A DNA stretch of 64,000 nt from Methanospirillum stamsii (GCF_003173335.1 NZ_QGMZ01000006.1:1-64000), one strand, 5' to 3'. Positions 1 through 10,102 are shown, numbered from the stretch's first letter. A program made the numbers and translations. The notes: generated by a model not told the origin, from the sequence alone.

Positions 1-1509
1 GAGGATTGGGTAGAAAAAAGACAACAAATACTGTCCGATTTTTTTTGTCATCCAATCTCTCCTAAACACTTCACCGATGATCGTCTTGCCCGAATTTTAG
101 ACTACTTCTCCAATTCAGAGAGATGGAATGAGTTTGAGTGTCAATTGAATGCTACAATTATTCGTGTCTATGGTGTCTTTTCAGATCTCGTCCGAATTGA
201 CATGACCACAGCCAATTCTGATGGAATTGTCACAGAATCAGGGTTACTACAATTTGGTCACTCAAAAGATGATCCAACCACTCCACAAATAAAAATCGCC
301 CTATCCGTCCTTGATCCCCTTGGACTGCCCCTCACTGTCAGCATTCTTCCAGGGAATACTGCTGATGACCCTCTCTATATCCCTGTGATGGACTCAGTTA
401 TTAAAAACACGAATAATCAGCGACTTCTCTTTGTAGGGGACTGCAAAATGTGTGCACTTGGAACCAGACTTCATGCATTCCTGCACCAAATGGATTATTT
501 ATGCCCGTTGTCTGAAGTTGCTCACCCTACAAGTGAAATAATAGAGGCAGTTCACTCATTTGAGTCTTCAAATGGAATTATGACTCCAATTAAAAGAGAA
601 TATTATACCGGAGATGAAGCAATAATTGCTGAAGCTTTTGAAAAAAAGGTGATGCGTTCAGCACATAAAGATGGGATGCACCATTCCTGGGAAGAACGGA
701 TCATTTATGCAAAATCTTTTGCTCATGCAGAAAAACAGAAAGCAAAATTAGATTCAAATTTGGAAAAATCGTTGGATGAGATTTTTTCTATGAATGAACG
801 AGGAAGAGGGAAACCAGTATACCGAAGTCGTTCTGAAGCTGAAGATAAAATTCAATCCGTTCTTAAGAGTAACTCCATTTTAGGGGTGATTTCATATGAA
901 ATCCGGGAGGAATTAACGAAGAAAACGATCCGTGCCTATGGTAACAGACCTAAAAGAACTGAGAAGAAAATATCCGTCAAAGTCTCTGCAAATGTAAATC
1001 AAGAAGCGTATGATGCTGCAATCGAGATTTTGGGATGGAGAGCATACATCACAAACAGGTCAGAAGATCTTCTTTCAATTGAGGCGGTTGTTCTCGCATA
1101 CCGTGATCAGTATGTTGTTGAGCATGCATTCCATCGGTTGAAGGGAAAATGCCTATCGTTAACTCCTATTCACATTCAAAAAGATGAACGAATCGATGGA
1201 TTGGTCAAATTATTGACTATCCCGTTAAGGATATTGGTAGTTATCGATAAAACTCTGCAAGATTCGATTGCACAGAGAGGAGAAAACCTGAGTGGTTTAT
1301 TCCGGTATAATCCAAAAAAAGAACTCGTTAAACCAAAGGCGGAAAGAATTATTGAATACTTTAAAGGGGTTTTTGTCTCCAAAGTTGCAATGGGAAATCA
1401 ATATTTTACGAGCATTATAGGATTGGAGGAAAAACATATGGAAATTTTAGGTCTTTTGAATCTTTCAGTAGATATTTTTACTGCTTTTGGAGTAATTCAA
1501 GATACTTAG
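1..1509 (+). mobile_element. IS1634-like DDE transposase, 5' end outside the window
   Basis: The reading frame is already open at base 1 and runs without a stop to 1509, so the first listed ATG at 145 is internal and the N terminus lies to the left. The protein resembles IS1634/IS4-type DDE transposases: an early TTANSDG segment holding the first Asp, then GHSKDDPTTPQ, a VGDCKM segment with the second Asp, and near the C terminus VEHAFHRLKG, which supplies the Glu and the basic helix usual in this family. The coding part looks intact up to the stop. I could not define the terminal inverted repeat or target duplication because the left end is missing. Gene order immediately downstream is decayed, which fits insertion into a non-essential region. 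Confidence 0.85.
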
Positions 1510-2178
1510 GTCAAATATGTGCGAACGGGGAGTGAGTTTTCATAGACAAATCATTACAACCCATATTCTTACAGTAAATTATTAGAAGAGAAACCATCCT
1601 GACTCCAATAAAAAATGTCTGGAGAGGGACAAAAACAGTAATCACCAAACTGGCTTTCAGTTGGCCCTGACACTTATCGACCCATACCTTAAACATCAAA
1701 TAATACAGAATCTGGAAATATATGACCCGGATACAGCATTGGAGATAACTCACTTTCGTCCGGTTCTTTTAATCCGGAAGAGCCAGACAGATCTCATAAT
1801 CTCCCGGCATTTTATTTTGAAACTCCATAGGTGAGAAAATAGCATGAATTTCACCTTTTTTCCCTCTCTTAAAATCCTCACCATCTGTGACCCATAGATC
1901 AATTGTACCAAAGATTGTCATGCCCGGATCATATACTAGGCCATAACTTCTAGAGGGGGATGAATATTCATTAAAATAGACCCACAACAAAAAGATAATT
2001 CCTTACAATTTGCCAAATAATCGCCAATATATCCCTTATTCGAAGATAAGGATCTCTCAAAAATTAAACCTCGATTTTGGGATTATTTTCAGAAAATAAA
2101 GGAAGTAACATAAAGAGAGCAACCCGGACTATACCGGGAAAAGGTTCTATCATTCATCAGGATAAATAACACTGTATA
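1510..2178. other. Decayed spacer after the IS element
   Basis: No intact gene is evident over these roughly 670 bases. On the plus strand one frame is open from about 1583 to 1828 and includes a protein-like stretch (FQLALTLIDPYLKHQIIQNL), but it has no convincing start. On the minus strand a 73-codon coding-like fragment ends at 1769 and is listed separately. The two overlap, so at most one was ever coding there. The stretch is most simply read as gene debris beside a transposon. Confidence 0.5.
1769..2002 (-). pseudogene. Coding-like fragment without a start codon
   Basis: The minus strand is open from a stop just above 2002 down to 1769. The only possible starts are adjacent TTG codons at 1990 and 1987, with no ribosome-binding site. 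The product has a sensible composition and a segment SRSYGLVYDPGMTIFGTID. A second decayed fragment at 9971-10102 carries a similar pattern (IEWYGLRYDLGIVTPGTNTM), which suggests both are remnants of one family. I do not recognise the family. It could also be a small active gene with an unusual start. Confidence 0.35.
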
Positions 2179-3759
2179 ATGAGGTTCTTCAACACTGCCG
2201 GACCGGTGAACTGCCAGGACCATTACTGCCTCCCACCACTCTCCCGGTTTAATCTGCCGGAAATTCTCACTCTTATCAGTCAGAAAAAATATTTTGTCCT
2301 TCACGCTCCCCGGCAGAGCGGTAAGACCTCATGCCTCCTGGCACTACGTGACTATCTTAATTCACAAAACCAGCATTATGGACTATACATCAACGTTGAA
2401 ATGGGACAGGCTGCACGTGAAGATGTCTCTTCAGCTATACGGGCCATCATTTCCGGAATGCAAAGAAGAACAGAGATTACTTTTCCAGGGATTGTGTCTG
2501 TTGACGATATAAAGCAGATCACTCTGCAAAATACTCCTTTTGACGCGATAGGAGTATTTTTCTCATTATTATCCGAACGACTGGATAAACCATTTGTTCT
2601 GATGATCGATGAGATAGATTCCCTTGTCGGGGATACCTTGATTTCTGTTCTCAGGCAGATCCGGGCAGGATATGATACCCGTCCTGATCACTTTCCTTCA
2701 TCTGTCATCCTCTGCGGTGTCCGGGATATCCGTGACTACCGGATTCATTCGGAAAAAAATAAATCGATAATCACCGGGGGGAGTGCTTTCAATATCAAAG
2801 CTGAATCTCTCCGGCTGGGTAATTTTACAGAAGAAGAAACCAGAAAACTCTGCCTTGAACATACAAAAGAAACTGCACAGATATTTCAGGAGGATGCACT
2901 GAAATCCATCTGGTCCCTGACAATGGGACAACCCTGGCTGGTCAATGCCCTTGCATATGAGATTTGTTTTAAAATAGAAGAAGGGAAGAATCGTGAAAAC
3001 CCGGTCACCGAAGATCTTGTCATGGAGGCAAAAGAACGACTTGTCCAGAGGAGAGAGACACACCTTGACCAACTGGTGGATAAATTAAAAGAAGAACGTG
3101 TCCGGAGAGTCATCGAACCGATGCTAATCGGTGAAGGCAGCCCTGAAACGATACCGGAGGATGACATCTGGTACGTTGAAGACCTTGGCCTCATCACCAC
3201 AAGGGGACAACTTCGAATTGCAAATCCCATCTACCAAGAGATAATCCCGAGAATTCTTACTTACTCAACTCAGTTGACGATAACAAAAAAACCTGCATGG
3301 TATATTAACCGTGCAGGAAAACTTGAAATGAACCTGCTTCTCACGTCTTTTCAGCAGTTTTTCAGGGAACATAGTGAGATCTGGCTGGACAGGTTTGCGT
3401 ACAGGGAAGCAGGCCCCCAGCTTCTCCTTCAGGCATTCCTCCAGCGAATCATTAATGGAGGCGGACAGATAACCAGGGAATATGGACTCGGTATGGGCCG
3501 AACTGATCTTTTTATCCTATGGTGTCTTCCGGATGGTATGGTTCAGCGGTTTGTCATCGAATGTAAGGTCATGTGGGGATCTAGGGAGACTACAATCAAC
3601 AAAGGACTTGCCCAGGTTACCCGGTATGCTGACCGATGCGGAGCTGACGATGTATACCTGCTTATATTTGACCGGGAAAAAAAGAGAACATGGGATGAGA
3701 AGATCTTTACCGAGACAGTAGAACATGAGGGGATGCAGGTAACTGTGTTTGGCATGTGA
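2179..3759 (+). CDS. ATPase with C-terminal PD-(D/E)XK nuclease-like domain
   Basis: The 526-residue protein opens with an ATPase domain of the AAA type common in methanogens and anaerobic bacteria. A Walker A motif APRQSGKTS lies near residue 45 and a Walker B-like LMIDEIDSL near residue 142. The C-terminal quarter has the pattern of a PD-(D/E)XK fold, with GMGRTDLFI followed by FVIECKV, the E-x-K catalytic pair. Members of this family are widespread and multicopy, and their cellular role is unproven. A defence or mobile-element link is often guessed. The ATG at 2179 is preceded by no clear Shine-Dalgarno sequence. It stands alone between decayed IS-flanking sequence and the chelatase gene. 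It differs from the second ATPase in this window (10584-12159), which has the DUF1703-like layout. Confidence 0.8.
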   Translation: MRFFNTAGPVNCQDHYCLPPLSRFNLPEILTLISQKKYFVLHAPRQSGKTSCLLALRDYLNSQNQHYGLYINVEMGQAAREDVSSAIRAIISGMQRRTEITFPGIVSVDDIKQITLQNTPFDAIGVFFSLLSERLDKPFVLMIDEIDSLVGDTLISVLRQIRAGYDTRPDHFPSSVILCGVRDIRDYRIHSEKNKSIITGGSAFNIKAESLRLGNFTEEETRKLCLEHTKETAQIFQEDALKSIWSLTMGQPWLVNALAYEICFKIEEGKNRENPVTEDLVMEAKERLVQRRETHLDQLVDKLKEERVRRVIEPMLIGEGSPETIPEDDIWYVEDLGLITTRGQLRIANPIYQEIIPRILTYSTQLTITKKPAWYINRAGKLEMNLLLTSFQQFFREHSEIWLDRFAYREAGPQLLLQAFLQRIINGGGQITREYGLGMGRTDLFILWCLPDGMVQRFVIECKVMWGSRETTINKGLAQVTRYADRCGADDVYLLIFDREKKRTWDEKIFTETVEHEGMQVTVFGM

Positions 3760-3784
3760 ACCTGCGGGATTTTTGGGAAATTTG

Positions 3785-3928
3785 ATGCCTTTAATATCTA
3801 TTTTGTATTTCAGTTTAGGATGCCGTTTCAAAAAAAAGTTCAATCATATTACCCGATATTCGGATGAATACGACGAGATCCTGGAGATCCCGTTATACCT
3901 CACCTGGAATCTGAAGACTTACCTTTGA
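3785..3928 (+). CDS. Possible 47-residue protein
   Basis: A short frame starts with ATG 26 bases after the ATPase stop and ends with TGA at 3926-3928. The C-terminal half looks coding-like (HITRYSDEYDEILEIPLYL), while the N-terminal half is hydrophobic and then basic. I recognise no family. It might equally be the tail of a decayed gene. No strong ribosome-binding site precedes it. Confidence 0.28.
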   Translation: MPLISILYFSLGCRFKKKFNHITRYSDEYDEILEIPLYLTWNLKTYL

Positions 3929-3945
3929 GAATTGTTACACCAACT

Positions 3946-3960
3946 GTTTTAACTTAAAAC
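3946..3960. promoter_or_regulatory. Palindrome upstream of the cobN-like gene
   Basis: GTTTTAA-C-TTAAAAC is a perfect 7-bp inverted repeat about 60 bases upstream of the chelatase start at 4020. Its position in the promoter region suggests an operator. A GAGG ribosome-binding site at 4012-4015 supports the ATG at 4020. The regulator is unknown, and A+T-rich palindromes of this size can arise by chance. Confidence 0.35.
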
Positions 3961-4019
3961 AAAAAAAGTTATTTTGCTTCAATAAAGACTTGTATTGCAC
4001 TACCAGATATTGAGGCATA

Positions 4020-7000
4020 ATGAAGTTAATTTTTATCGGCTCTGGAACCGGAGAAAATCCCTGGTTGGAAGAAACAGGAAAACTCTGTCATCGTCCGGAC
4101 TTTTCCGTGGAAATATTTCAGGCAACATCAGAAGATCTGGACTTACAGGAAGGATTATTTCAGTCTCTCTTATTCCATTGTGATGATTGTTCATTACTCA
4201 TCCTGAACAGTCATGCCGGAACTACCTACTTCAAAAAATTTGATCGCCTGCTAAAAATAATCCGGGAAAAATCCATCAATACCTTTATTGAATGTACCAT
4301 TCCGGAAGAGATGCAGGATTTCAGACCATTATTTAAGGGATCTAATGAGGATTACCAGTATATCCATTCATCTCTGGTATATGGGGGAAGAGAAAATACC
4401 CAGGCTCTCATTCTTCAGGTTATGAAAATGACAGGAGGGCATGATATTCAAATACCTCCCCTGGTTCGTCCGCCCACAGAAGGATGTTATCACCCAGAAC
4501 TCCCGGAAGATACCACCTTTAAAACACATATTAACCGGTTGAACCCGGATAAACCAACCATAGGGATTATTTTTCATCAGTCAACATTTATCCGGAATAA
4601 CCTTCTTGTCATTGATGCCCTCATTCATGCTATCGAATCAAAGGGAATGAACAGTCTTGCAATTTTTCTTAACACCGCTCCTGACCCCTTTTCCGGTTCA
4701 CTGGGAATAAAAAAAATCGTTGAATCATACCTCATAAAAGAGCGAAAACCCATAATTGACTGTCTTATCATAAATATGGGTTTTTCACAGATATCTCTCT
4801 CTGATCCAAATGACGGGAGCAGGAAAGAATTCCCCCGGAATTTTTTCCAGGATCTCCATGTTCCCCTGATCCAGGCTCATACCATGTTTCGTTCATTCGA
4901 TGCATGGAATAAAGATATTCAAGGCCTTTCTACCATGGAAATCTCCTCAAATATCGTCTGGCCTGAATTTGACGGACAAATAATTTCTATACCTCTTGGA
5001 TCATCTGAAAAAGACGAGAAAGGAACGACGATAGCAATTCCAATACCGGGAAGACCTGAACGTGTCGCAGATATGGCACAACAAATCTCGCGGCTTCGGA
5101 GGACTCCGGTTTCAGAACGGAGAGTTGCAATCCTCATTTACCAGTATACCGGAGAAACCGACACCCTTGGCCATGCAACAGGTCTTGATGTTCCGGCAAG
5201 TGTAATTGAGATGCTCCGGTATCTCCAAACTGCCGGTTATCATGTGGATCATATCCCGGAAGATGGTAATGCACTCATCAAAAAGATGATTGACGGTCTT
5301 ACCAATGACATCCGGTACCTTTCCAAACAACAGGTAAAGGAGCGATCTGCAGGCCTGATAACGAAAGAAGAGTATAACCAATGGTTTTCCCAAATACCTC
5401 AAAAGAATCAGGGAAAAATATCAGTCGACTGGGGAGCTCCACCCGGAGAACTTTTTGAGAATGATGGCAATTTATGCATACCCGGAATTATCAATGGGAA
5501 CATCTTCATCGGAATACAACCGCCACGGGGTTATTTTGAGCAGGCAGAATCCCTGATTCATTCACACGATCTTGTCATGCCGCATCATTACCTGGCATAT
5601 TACCGGTGGATCAAACATTCTTTCGGGGCACATGCTGTTGTTCATGTCGGAACTCACGGGACTTTGGAATGGCTTCCGGGAAAAGGAACTGCGATGTCAG
5701 AAGAATGTTATCCGGACCTCATCTTCGAAGACATGCCCCATTTGTACCCGTACATTATCAATGATCCCGGAGAGGCAGTTCAGGCAAAACGAAGGAGCTG
5801 GTCAGTAATCCTCGATCATCTCATCCCGGTTATGATGCGGGCAGAAGGATATGGGGAACTATCTGATCTCGACAGTATTCTCCAGGAATATTTCAGGGCT
5901 AAAACAGTAGGAGAAAATTCAAAGACCATAGCATTGCTGAAAGAAATCCACACCATCATCATTGGTAAGAATTTCACGAGTGATCTCGGCCTCCCGGATA
6001 CGCTGACACCGGAAGATATTGCACCTCATGCAGAGCGGATTTATGATTATATCTGTGAATTGCGGGATACCATAATCCGTGACGGTTTACATGTATTTGG
6101 AGCTCCTCCACCGGAAAAACGATTTGAAGAGATGATATATGCCCTAACAAGACTTTCCAACGGGAATGTACCATCCCTTCGGGCAGCAATTGCACAGGAA
6201 TATTCACTGGTTCTCCAGGAATTATTAGACAAACCTTCGGAATATGATCCGGCAAATAACATGACAAATGGTATGCTATTGGATATGGTTGACAGTACAT
6301 GCCAGAACCTTATCCGCAGGATGGCAGAAACAGGTTATTCTTATGATCAGACACAAGAGATCATTTCAAAAGAATTTCCTGACCTCTCTTCTGAAATATT
6401 ACCGTCTCTGGAATTTATCTGTAAATCCGTGGCCCCCGGATTATTAGGAACTACTGATGAACTTCATTATTTTGGTCTTGGACTTGATGGTGATTATGTC
6501 CTTCCCGGTCCTTCCGGAGACCCTACCAGGGGAAATGCACATCTTCTCCCAACCGGGAAAAACCTTTATTCCATAGATCCGGCAACAATTCCTACCCCTT
6601 CAGCCTGGAAAACCGGAAAAGACCTTGCAAACCAGATGATTGAAAGATATATTTCAGAGAAGGGAAAATACCCTGAACGGGTGGGAATTGTCGTCTGGGC
6701 AACTGATACCATGAGAACCGGCGGAGATGATATCGCGTACATCCTCCATCTTATCGGTCTTCGTCCGATCTGGTCTGACCGGGGAGGAGCAGTTACCGGC
6801 CTTGAGGTGATTCCTCTTTCTGAACTTGGACGGCCCAGGATTGATGTAACTCTTCGAATAACCGGACTATTCAGGGATGCATTCCCAAACCTCGTGGATA
6901 TGCTAGATAGAGGAATTGAACTTGTCGCAACCCTTGATGAGGCTGAAGATAACAATTATCTTGCGTCTCACCTGAAACAGGATCTGCTCCAGAGAATTAT

Positions 7001-7760
7001 CGAGGGAATACCAGAAGAAACTGCCCGCGAGATATCTCTAATCCGTATTTTTGGTGATCCACCGGGAAATTATGGGGCTGGTGTCAGTGATGTTGTTCAT
7101 GCATCTGCCTGGAAAGAACAAAAAGACCTGGCAGATACCTATACCACTTGGGGAGCACATGCATATGGCAGGAAATTTAAAGGAGAGACTTTTTCCGGTC
7201 TTTTCAAAGAACAGTTTTCAAAACTTGATGCTACGGTAAAAAACCTCCCTTCCCGTGAATACGATGTCCTTGATACAGACGATGAATATATGTTCCTTGG
7301 TGGCATGAACGCCTGTGTAAAGTCGTATGGAAACAAGAATCCTGTATCTGTTACCGGTGATGCATCTGATCCAGATAATGTAAAAACACGTAGATTAGAA
7401 GAGGAAATCAGATTTACTGTCCGGAGCAGGGTTCTCAATCCTGCCTGGTTTGAAGGGTTGAAACCTCATGGATTCAGAGGAGCACAGGAGATAGTGACCT
7501 CGGTTGAGTACATGTTTGGATGGGATGCAACTTCAGATGTGGTAGATGACTGGGAATACCAGTCGGTTGCAGAGCATTTTCTGTTTAACGAAGAAAACCG
7601 AAAATGGATAGAAGATAATAATCCTTATGCAATTCATAGCATTTCCGGACGGTTACTCGAGGCTAATCAACGAGGGATGTGGGAGACAGACACTAAGACA
7701 ATACAAAAATTGCAACAGTTGTTCCTGAAAGCTGAAGAATATTATGAAGGAACCGGGTAA
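4020..7760 (+). CDS. cobN: CobN/ChlH-type chelatase large subunit
   Basis: The 1246-residue protein matches the length and sequence pattern of CobN/magnesium-chelatase H subunits, the large porphyrin- or corrin-binding part of an ATP-driven metal chelatase. The family signature is clear: a central HVGTHGTLEWLPGKG segment, then SEECYPDL and an ATDTMRTGGDD-like segment near residue 900, with a conserved C-terminal third (VEYMFGWDATSDV). CobN normally needs two partner ATPase subunits (CobS/CobT or ChlI/ChlD type), and none is encoded in this window. The likely substrate is a corrinoid receiving cobalt, because CbiK and a BtuFCD-type importer lie downstream. CobN-like proteins without partners also occur with metal-uptake genes, so the exact metal and ring are not certain. 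GAGG at 4012 sets the start. Confidence 0.85.
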   Translation: MKLIFIGSGTGENPWLEETGKLCHRPDFSVEIFQATSEDLDLQEGLFQSLLFHCDDCSLLILNSHAGTTYFKKFDRLLKIIREKSINTFIECTIPEEMQDFRPLFKGSNEDYQYIHSSLVYGGRENTQALILQVMKMTGGHDIQIPPLVRPPTEGCYHPELPEDTTFKTHINRLNPDKPTIGIIFHQSTFIRNNLLVIDALIHAIESKGMNSLAIFLNTAPDPFSGSLGIKKIVESYLIKERKPIIDCLIINMGFSQISLSDPNDGSRKEFPRNFFQDLHVPLIQAHTMFRSFDAWNKDIQGLSTMEISSNIVWPEFDGQIISIPLGSSEKDEKGTTIAIPIPGRPERVADMAQQISRLRRTPVSERRVAILIYQYTGETDTLGHATGLDVPASVIEMLRYLQTAGYHVDHIPEDGNALIKKMIDGLTNDIRYLSKQQVKERSAGLITKEEYNQWFSQIPQKNQGKISVDWGAPPGELFENDGNLCIPGIINGNIFIGIQPPRGYFEQAESLIHSHDLVMPHHYLAYYRWIKHSFGAHAVVHVGTHGTLEWLPGKGTAMSEECYPDLIFEDMPHLYPYIINDPGEAVQAKRRSWSVILDHLIPVMMRAEGYGELSDLDSILQEYFRAKTVGENSKTIALLKEIHTIIIGKNFTSDLGLPDTLTPEDIAPHAERIYDYICELRDTIIRDGLHVFGAPPPEKRFEEMIYALTRLSNGNVPSLRAAIAQEYSLVLQELLDKPSEYDPANNMTNGMLLDMVDSTCQNLIRRMAETGYSYDQTQEIISKEFPDLSSEILPSLEFICKSVAPGLLGTTDELHYFGLGLDGDYVLPGPSGDPTRGNAHLLPTGKNLYSIDPATIPTPSAWKTGKDLANQMIERYISEKGKYPERVGIVVWATDTMRTGGDDIAYILHLIGLRPIWSDRGGAVTGLEVIPLSELGRPRIDVTLRITGLFRDAFPNLVDMLDRGIELVATLDEAEDNNYLASHLKQDLLQRIIEGIPEETAREISLIRIFGDPPGNYGAGVSDVVHASAWKEQKDLADTYTTWGAHAYGRKFKGETFSGLFKEQFSKLDATVKNLPSREYDVLDTDDEYMFLGGMNACVKSYGNKNPVSVTGDASDPDNVKTRRLEEEIRFTVRSRVLNPAWFEGLKPHGFRGAQEIVTSVEYMFGWDATSDVVDDWEYQSVAEHFLFNEENRKWIEDNNPYAIHSISGRLLEANQRGMWETDTKTIQKLQQLFLKAEEYYEGTG

Positions 7761-8080
7761 AAAGCCATGAAATTTCCTATTGTTTTTACAATCAATTTGA
7801 AATGTTCTTGTGAATAATCCATATCTATACACGAAAAAGAATCAAAGGATGTTTTTTATGAGGAGAACTACAAATTACTGATTCATCATTGACATCACTG
7901 AATGATTTACTAAAAACCAGAATTATTGACCAGGTATTCTATCATAAATTGGAAGATTATTATTTTCATTAAAACCTAAAAAAATAATGAGAAACCATCG
8001 ATAAACAGGTTTTCTGCACTACTTAAGAACATGCCCATCACCGATGGGAGATAGGTATAACTATATTATTACCCACATGT
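7761..8080. other. A+T-rich spacer, no gene seen
   Basis: About 320 bases between the chelatase gene and the toxin-antitoxin pair. Only very short frames are present on either strand. A TATA-like element near 8060-8068 belongs to the downstream antitoxin. I see no stable hairpin or recognisable RNA. Confidence 0.5.
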
Positions 8081-8092
8081 ATGAATTATAAC

Positions 8093-8293
8093 ATGGCAAT
8101 TATTAAAGCAAAAATTATCGATTCTCGGCATCTTGAACTTTCAGAGGATATCCTATCTTCATCCGATGAAGTTTACCTGAAAATAGTTGAAAAAAAGACT
8201 ATTAATTCAATTAGAGGGGGATGGGGTTTAGATGTTGATAGTGCAGAATTTGTTGAGAATTTAAGAAAATCAACGCCAATTGAACCATTATGA
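8093..8293 (+). CDS. Putative antitoxin of a VapBC-like pair
   Basis: This 66-residue protein (70 if read from an ATG at 8081) begins MAIIKAKIIDSRHLELSE, a pattern seen in short archaeal antitoxins placed before PIN toxins. Its stop overlaps the toxin start in an ATGA arrangement, which implies coupled translation. The second ATG at 8093 is preferred: a TATA-like element (CTATATTATT, about 8060-8068) lies close to 25 bases upstream, as expected for a leaderless archaeal transcript, and neither ATG has a Shine-Dalgarno sequence. The C-terminal part probably wraps the toxin, as in other VapB proteins. No DNA-binding fold can be assigned from sequence alone. Confidence 0.7.
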   Translation: MAIIKAKIIDSRHLELSEDILSSSDEVYLKIVEKKTINSIRGGWGLDVDSAEFVENLRKSTPIEPL

Positions 8294-8709
8294 ATTTTTT
8301 TCTCGATACAAGTATTTGTATTGATGTTTTACGTACTTGCGGACCTGATAGTTCATTTGACCTGTTTAAAACATTTGAAGATGTGAATAATGGCTTTATC
8401 TCCACAATTACTGTTGCAGAACTTTTTGCGGGTGCTTTTCTATCAAATAGAAGAAATGCAATTGAGAAGACTGAAGATCTCCTTTCCTTTTTAGAGATTA
8501 TCGATCTAAATTCCAATATAGCCCGGGAGGGAGGGAGAATTTATGCAAATTTATCAGAAATAGGATTAAAAATAGAATTTAACGATTGTCTAATCGCTGC
8601 AACAGCCATCCGGACAGGATTTCATGCAATTGTTACCCGAAATTGTAATCATTTTAAGCGAATCAAGGGTTTATCTGTCACTGTTCCTGAAGATGTAGTT
8701 ACTCACTAA
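8290..8709 (+). CDS. vapC: PIN-domain toxin (VapC-like ribonuclease)
   Basis: The 139-residue protein is the size of VapC toxins, Mg-dependent ribonucleases held inactive by the cognate antitoxin. The acidic PIN residues are visible: Asp in FLDTSICID at the N terminus, Glu in TITVAELFAG, and Asp in EFNDCLIAATA. The usual fourth position lies in VTRNCNHFKRI, as in many members. It overlaps the antitoxin by four bases (8290-8293). The pair sits between two cobalt chelatase genes without an evident functional link, as expected of a mobile stability module. Confidence 0.85.
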   Translation: MNFFLDTSICIDVLRTCGPDSSFDLFKTFEDVNNGFISTITVAELFAGAFLSNRRNAIEKTEDLLSFLEIIDLNSNIAREGGRIYANLSEIGLKIEFNDCLIAATAIRTGFHAIVTRNCNHFKRIKGLSVTVPEDVVTH

Positions 8710-8744
8710 AAGAAATTACCAGTTTAGAAATCCTGCAAAAAAGA

Positions 8745-9599
8745 TTATTTAAGGAAATTATGTGATACCGCTGTTCTCTTCAACCGGTTCATGAAAAGAT
8801 CAGTGATCACCTCATATTCTCCTAATCCTTTTGTTTCAACTGTGACAGAGCATCCGATGGACTCTAATTGTTTCTGCCACGACTGATTGTTAGCATCCCC
8901 CGAGAGTTCTATCCATGCATGAATTCCCGGAACAATGGTCAGAGGTACTAGTTTAACTTTCTTCGCTCCAATATGTGATAAACGCTTTTTAACCTTTTCA
9001 AAATCCGGATATCCGTTTACCGTTCCGATGATCATCTGGCCGCCCGGACAGATATCATCAAGAATCATCTGCAATTGACAAAGAGCAGGTTCTGCTCCAC
9101 CTTCTGCGGTAGGGGACACCAGGACAACCGCTTCATCTTTCGCTTTTGGAGCGAAGATTGACTCGATTGCTTTTGCAGTATCAACATAATCCTCCGGGTT
9201 CATGAGCAATGATGAACTGATGAGGATACCGTCAAAACCGACTGCACCATGTGCTCCGGCCAGGTCATTCAGGGTTGTGATAATGGGATATAACTCATGG
9301 TATCGTGCTCCGGAGGTGATGAAAAGCGGCTGCACTACAACTTGTGAGTGACCTTTATCCAGAAGTGAGGTTATTGCTGCCAGCGGTCCCTGAATAAATT
9401 CATTCTGTTCCCGGAGGACAAGTCTGACAGGTTCGGATGTGAATGAATACGCAACTTCTGCCTTTGGATATAAATTCTGGATCTTCTTTACACAGGAGTC
9501 AATTACTGCTCTGCCTTCCGCTTGCGTTGTACCGATGGAGACAAGTAATACTGCTCCATGACTTTCAATTTTTTTCCCATGACCTTTCATTTTGATCAT
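8745..9599 (-). CDS. cbiK: CbiK-type anaerobic cobalt chelatase
   Basis: The 284-residue protein matches the CbiK/CbiX class II chelatases that insert Co(II) into sirohydrochlorin or precorrin-2 without ATP. Both halves show the family pattern: LLVSIGTTQ near the start, GARYHELYPI with the first metal-binding His, VVLVSPTAEGG, and IVPGIHAWIELSGD with the second His. No signal peptide is evident, so it should act in the cytosol, unlike exported CbiK forms. Starts at 9599 (MIKMKG) and 9590 are both possible. A TATA-like AAATATAT element at about 9616-9624 fits a leaderless transcript starting near here, with a perfect palindrome just upstream. In methanogens related small chelatases also insert nickel for F430. 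The neighbours favour cobalt. Confidence 0.88.
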   Translation of the reverse strand: MIKMKGHGKKIESHGAVLLVSIGTTQAEGRAVIDSCVKKIQNLYPKAEVAYSFTSEPVRLVLREQNEFIQGPLAAITSLLDKGHSQVVVQPLFITSGARYHELYPIITTLNDLAGAHGAVGFDGILISSSLLMNPEDYVDTAKAIESIFAPKAKDEAVVLVSPTAEGGAEPALCQLQMILDDICPGGQMIIGTVNGYPDFEKVKKRLSHIGAKKVKLVPLTIVPGIHAWIELSGDANNQSWQKQLESIGCSVTVETKGLGEYEVITDLFMNRLKRTAVSHNFLK

Positions 9600-9624
9600 C
9601 CATAATAATTATAAGCATATATTT

Positions 9625-9640
9625 GTACAAATTTTTGTAC
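9625..9640. promoter_or_regulatory. Palindrome at the cbiK promoter
   Basis: GTACAAA-TT-TTTGTAC is a perfect inverted repeat directly upstream of the TATA-like box that would serve the minus-strand cbiK gene. The position suits a transcription factor acting at the BRE/TATA region, for example a cobalt- or corrinoid-responsive repressor. I cannot name the protein. Confidence 0.42.
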
Positions 9641-9970
9641 TTATAAAGCTTATTATTTTATGCATTTACCCTATAATAAAAAATTACGGAGAATATAACC
9701 ATTAATTGTTTAAAATGTCATAATTTAGACCATAAAAAATAATATTACATTATCAAGGTCGTAATTATTTTTTAGATAACAAAAAAATACCATATAATAC
9801 TATCATTGATACCTCCAAAAGATTCAAAAATCCTTAACAAAGGTACTCCATACCAACCATAAAGAAACCCGTCATCCCGTTTTCCCGGATTGTTACCATA
9901 GGGAGCTCCGATCTCCTAATCACCACTTTTTTAGAGAAAATATCAACTCGATTTAGCCCTCGGACAATGC

Positions 9971-10102
9971 CTACATTGTGTTTGTACCAGGGGTCACTAT
10001 TCCCAGATCATACCTTAATCCATACCATTCAATGATCTCATTTGATTTGTAATACAGGCCCTTTGACAAATCGCAAATTTTTAAGATTTTCCAATTAATT
10101 GC
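9971..10102 (-). pseudogene. Decayed coding fragment related to the one at 1769-2002
   Basis: The minus strand is open for 43 codons and then broken by stops at 9971-9973 and again a few codons later (ALSEG after the first stop). The product segment IEWYGLRYDLGIVTPGTNTM looks protein-like and resembles SRSYGLVYDPGMTIFGTID from the fragment near 1.9 kb. There is no start codon. The family is not recognised. Confidence 0.38.

Noticed and set aside
1176-1382. Minus-strand frame inside the transposase
   Set aside because: It lies wholly antisense within the transposase, has no ribosome-binding site and shows shadow-type composition.
8060-8110. Riboswitch before the antitoxin or chelatase
   Set aside because: The spacer is A+T-rich with no recognisable B12 or other aptamer core.
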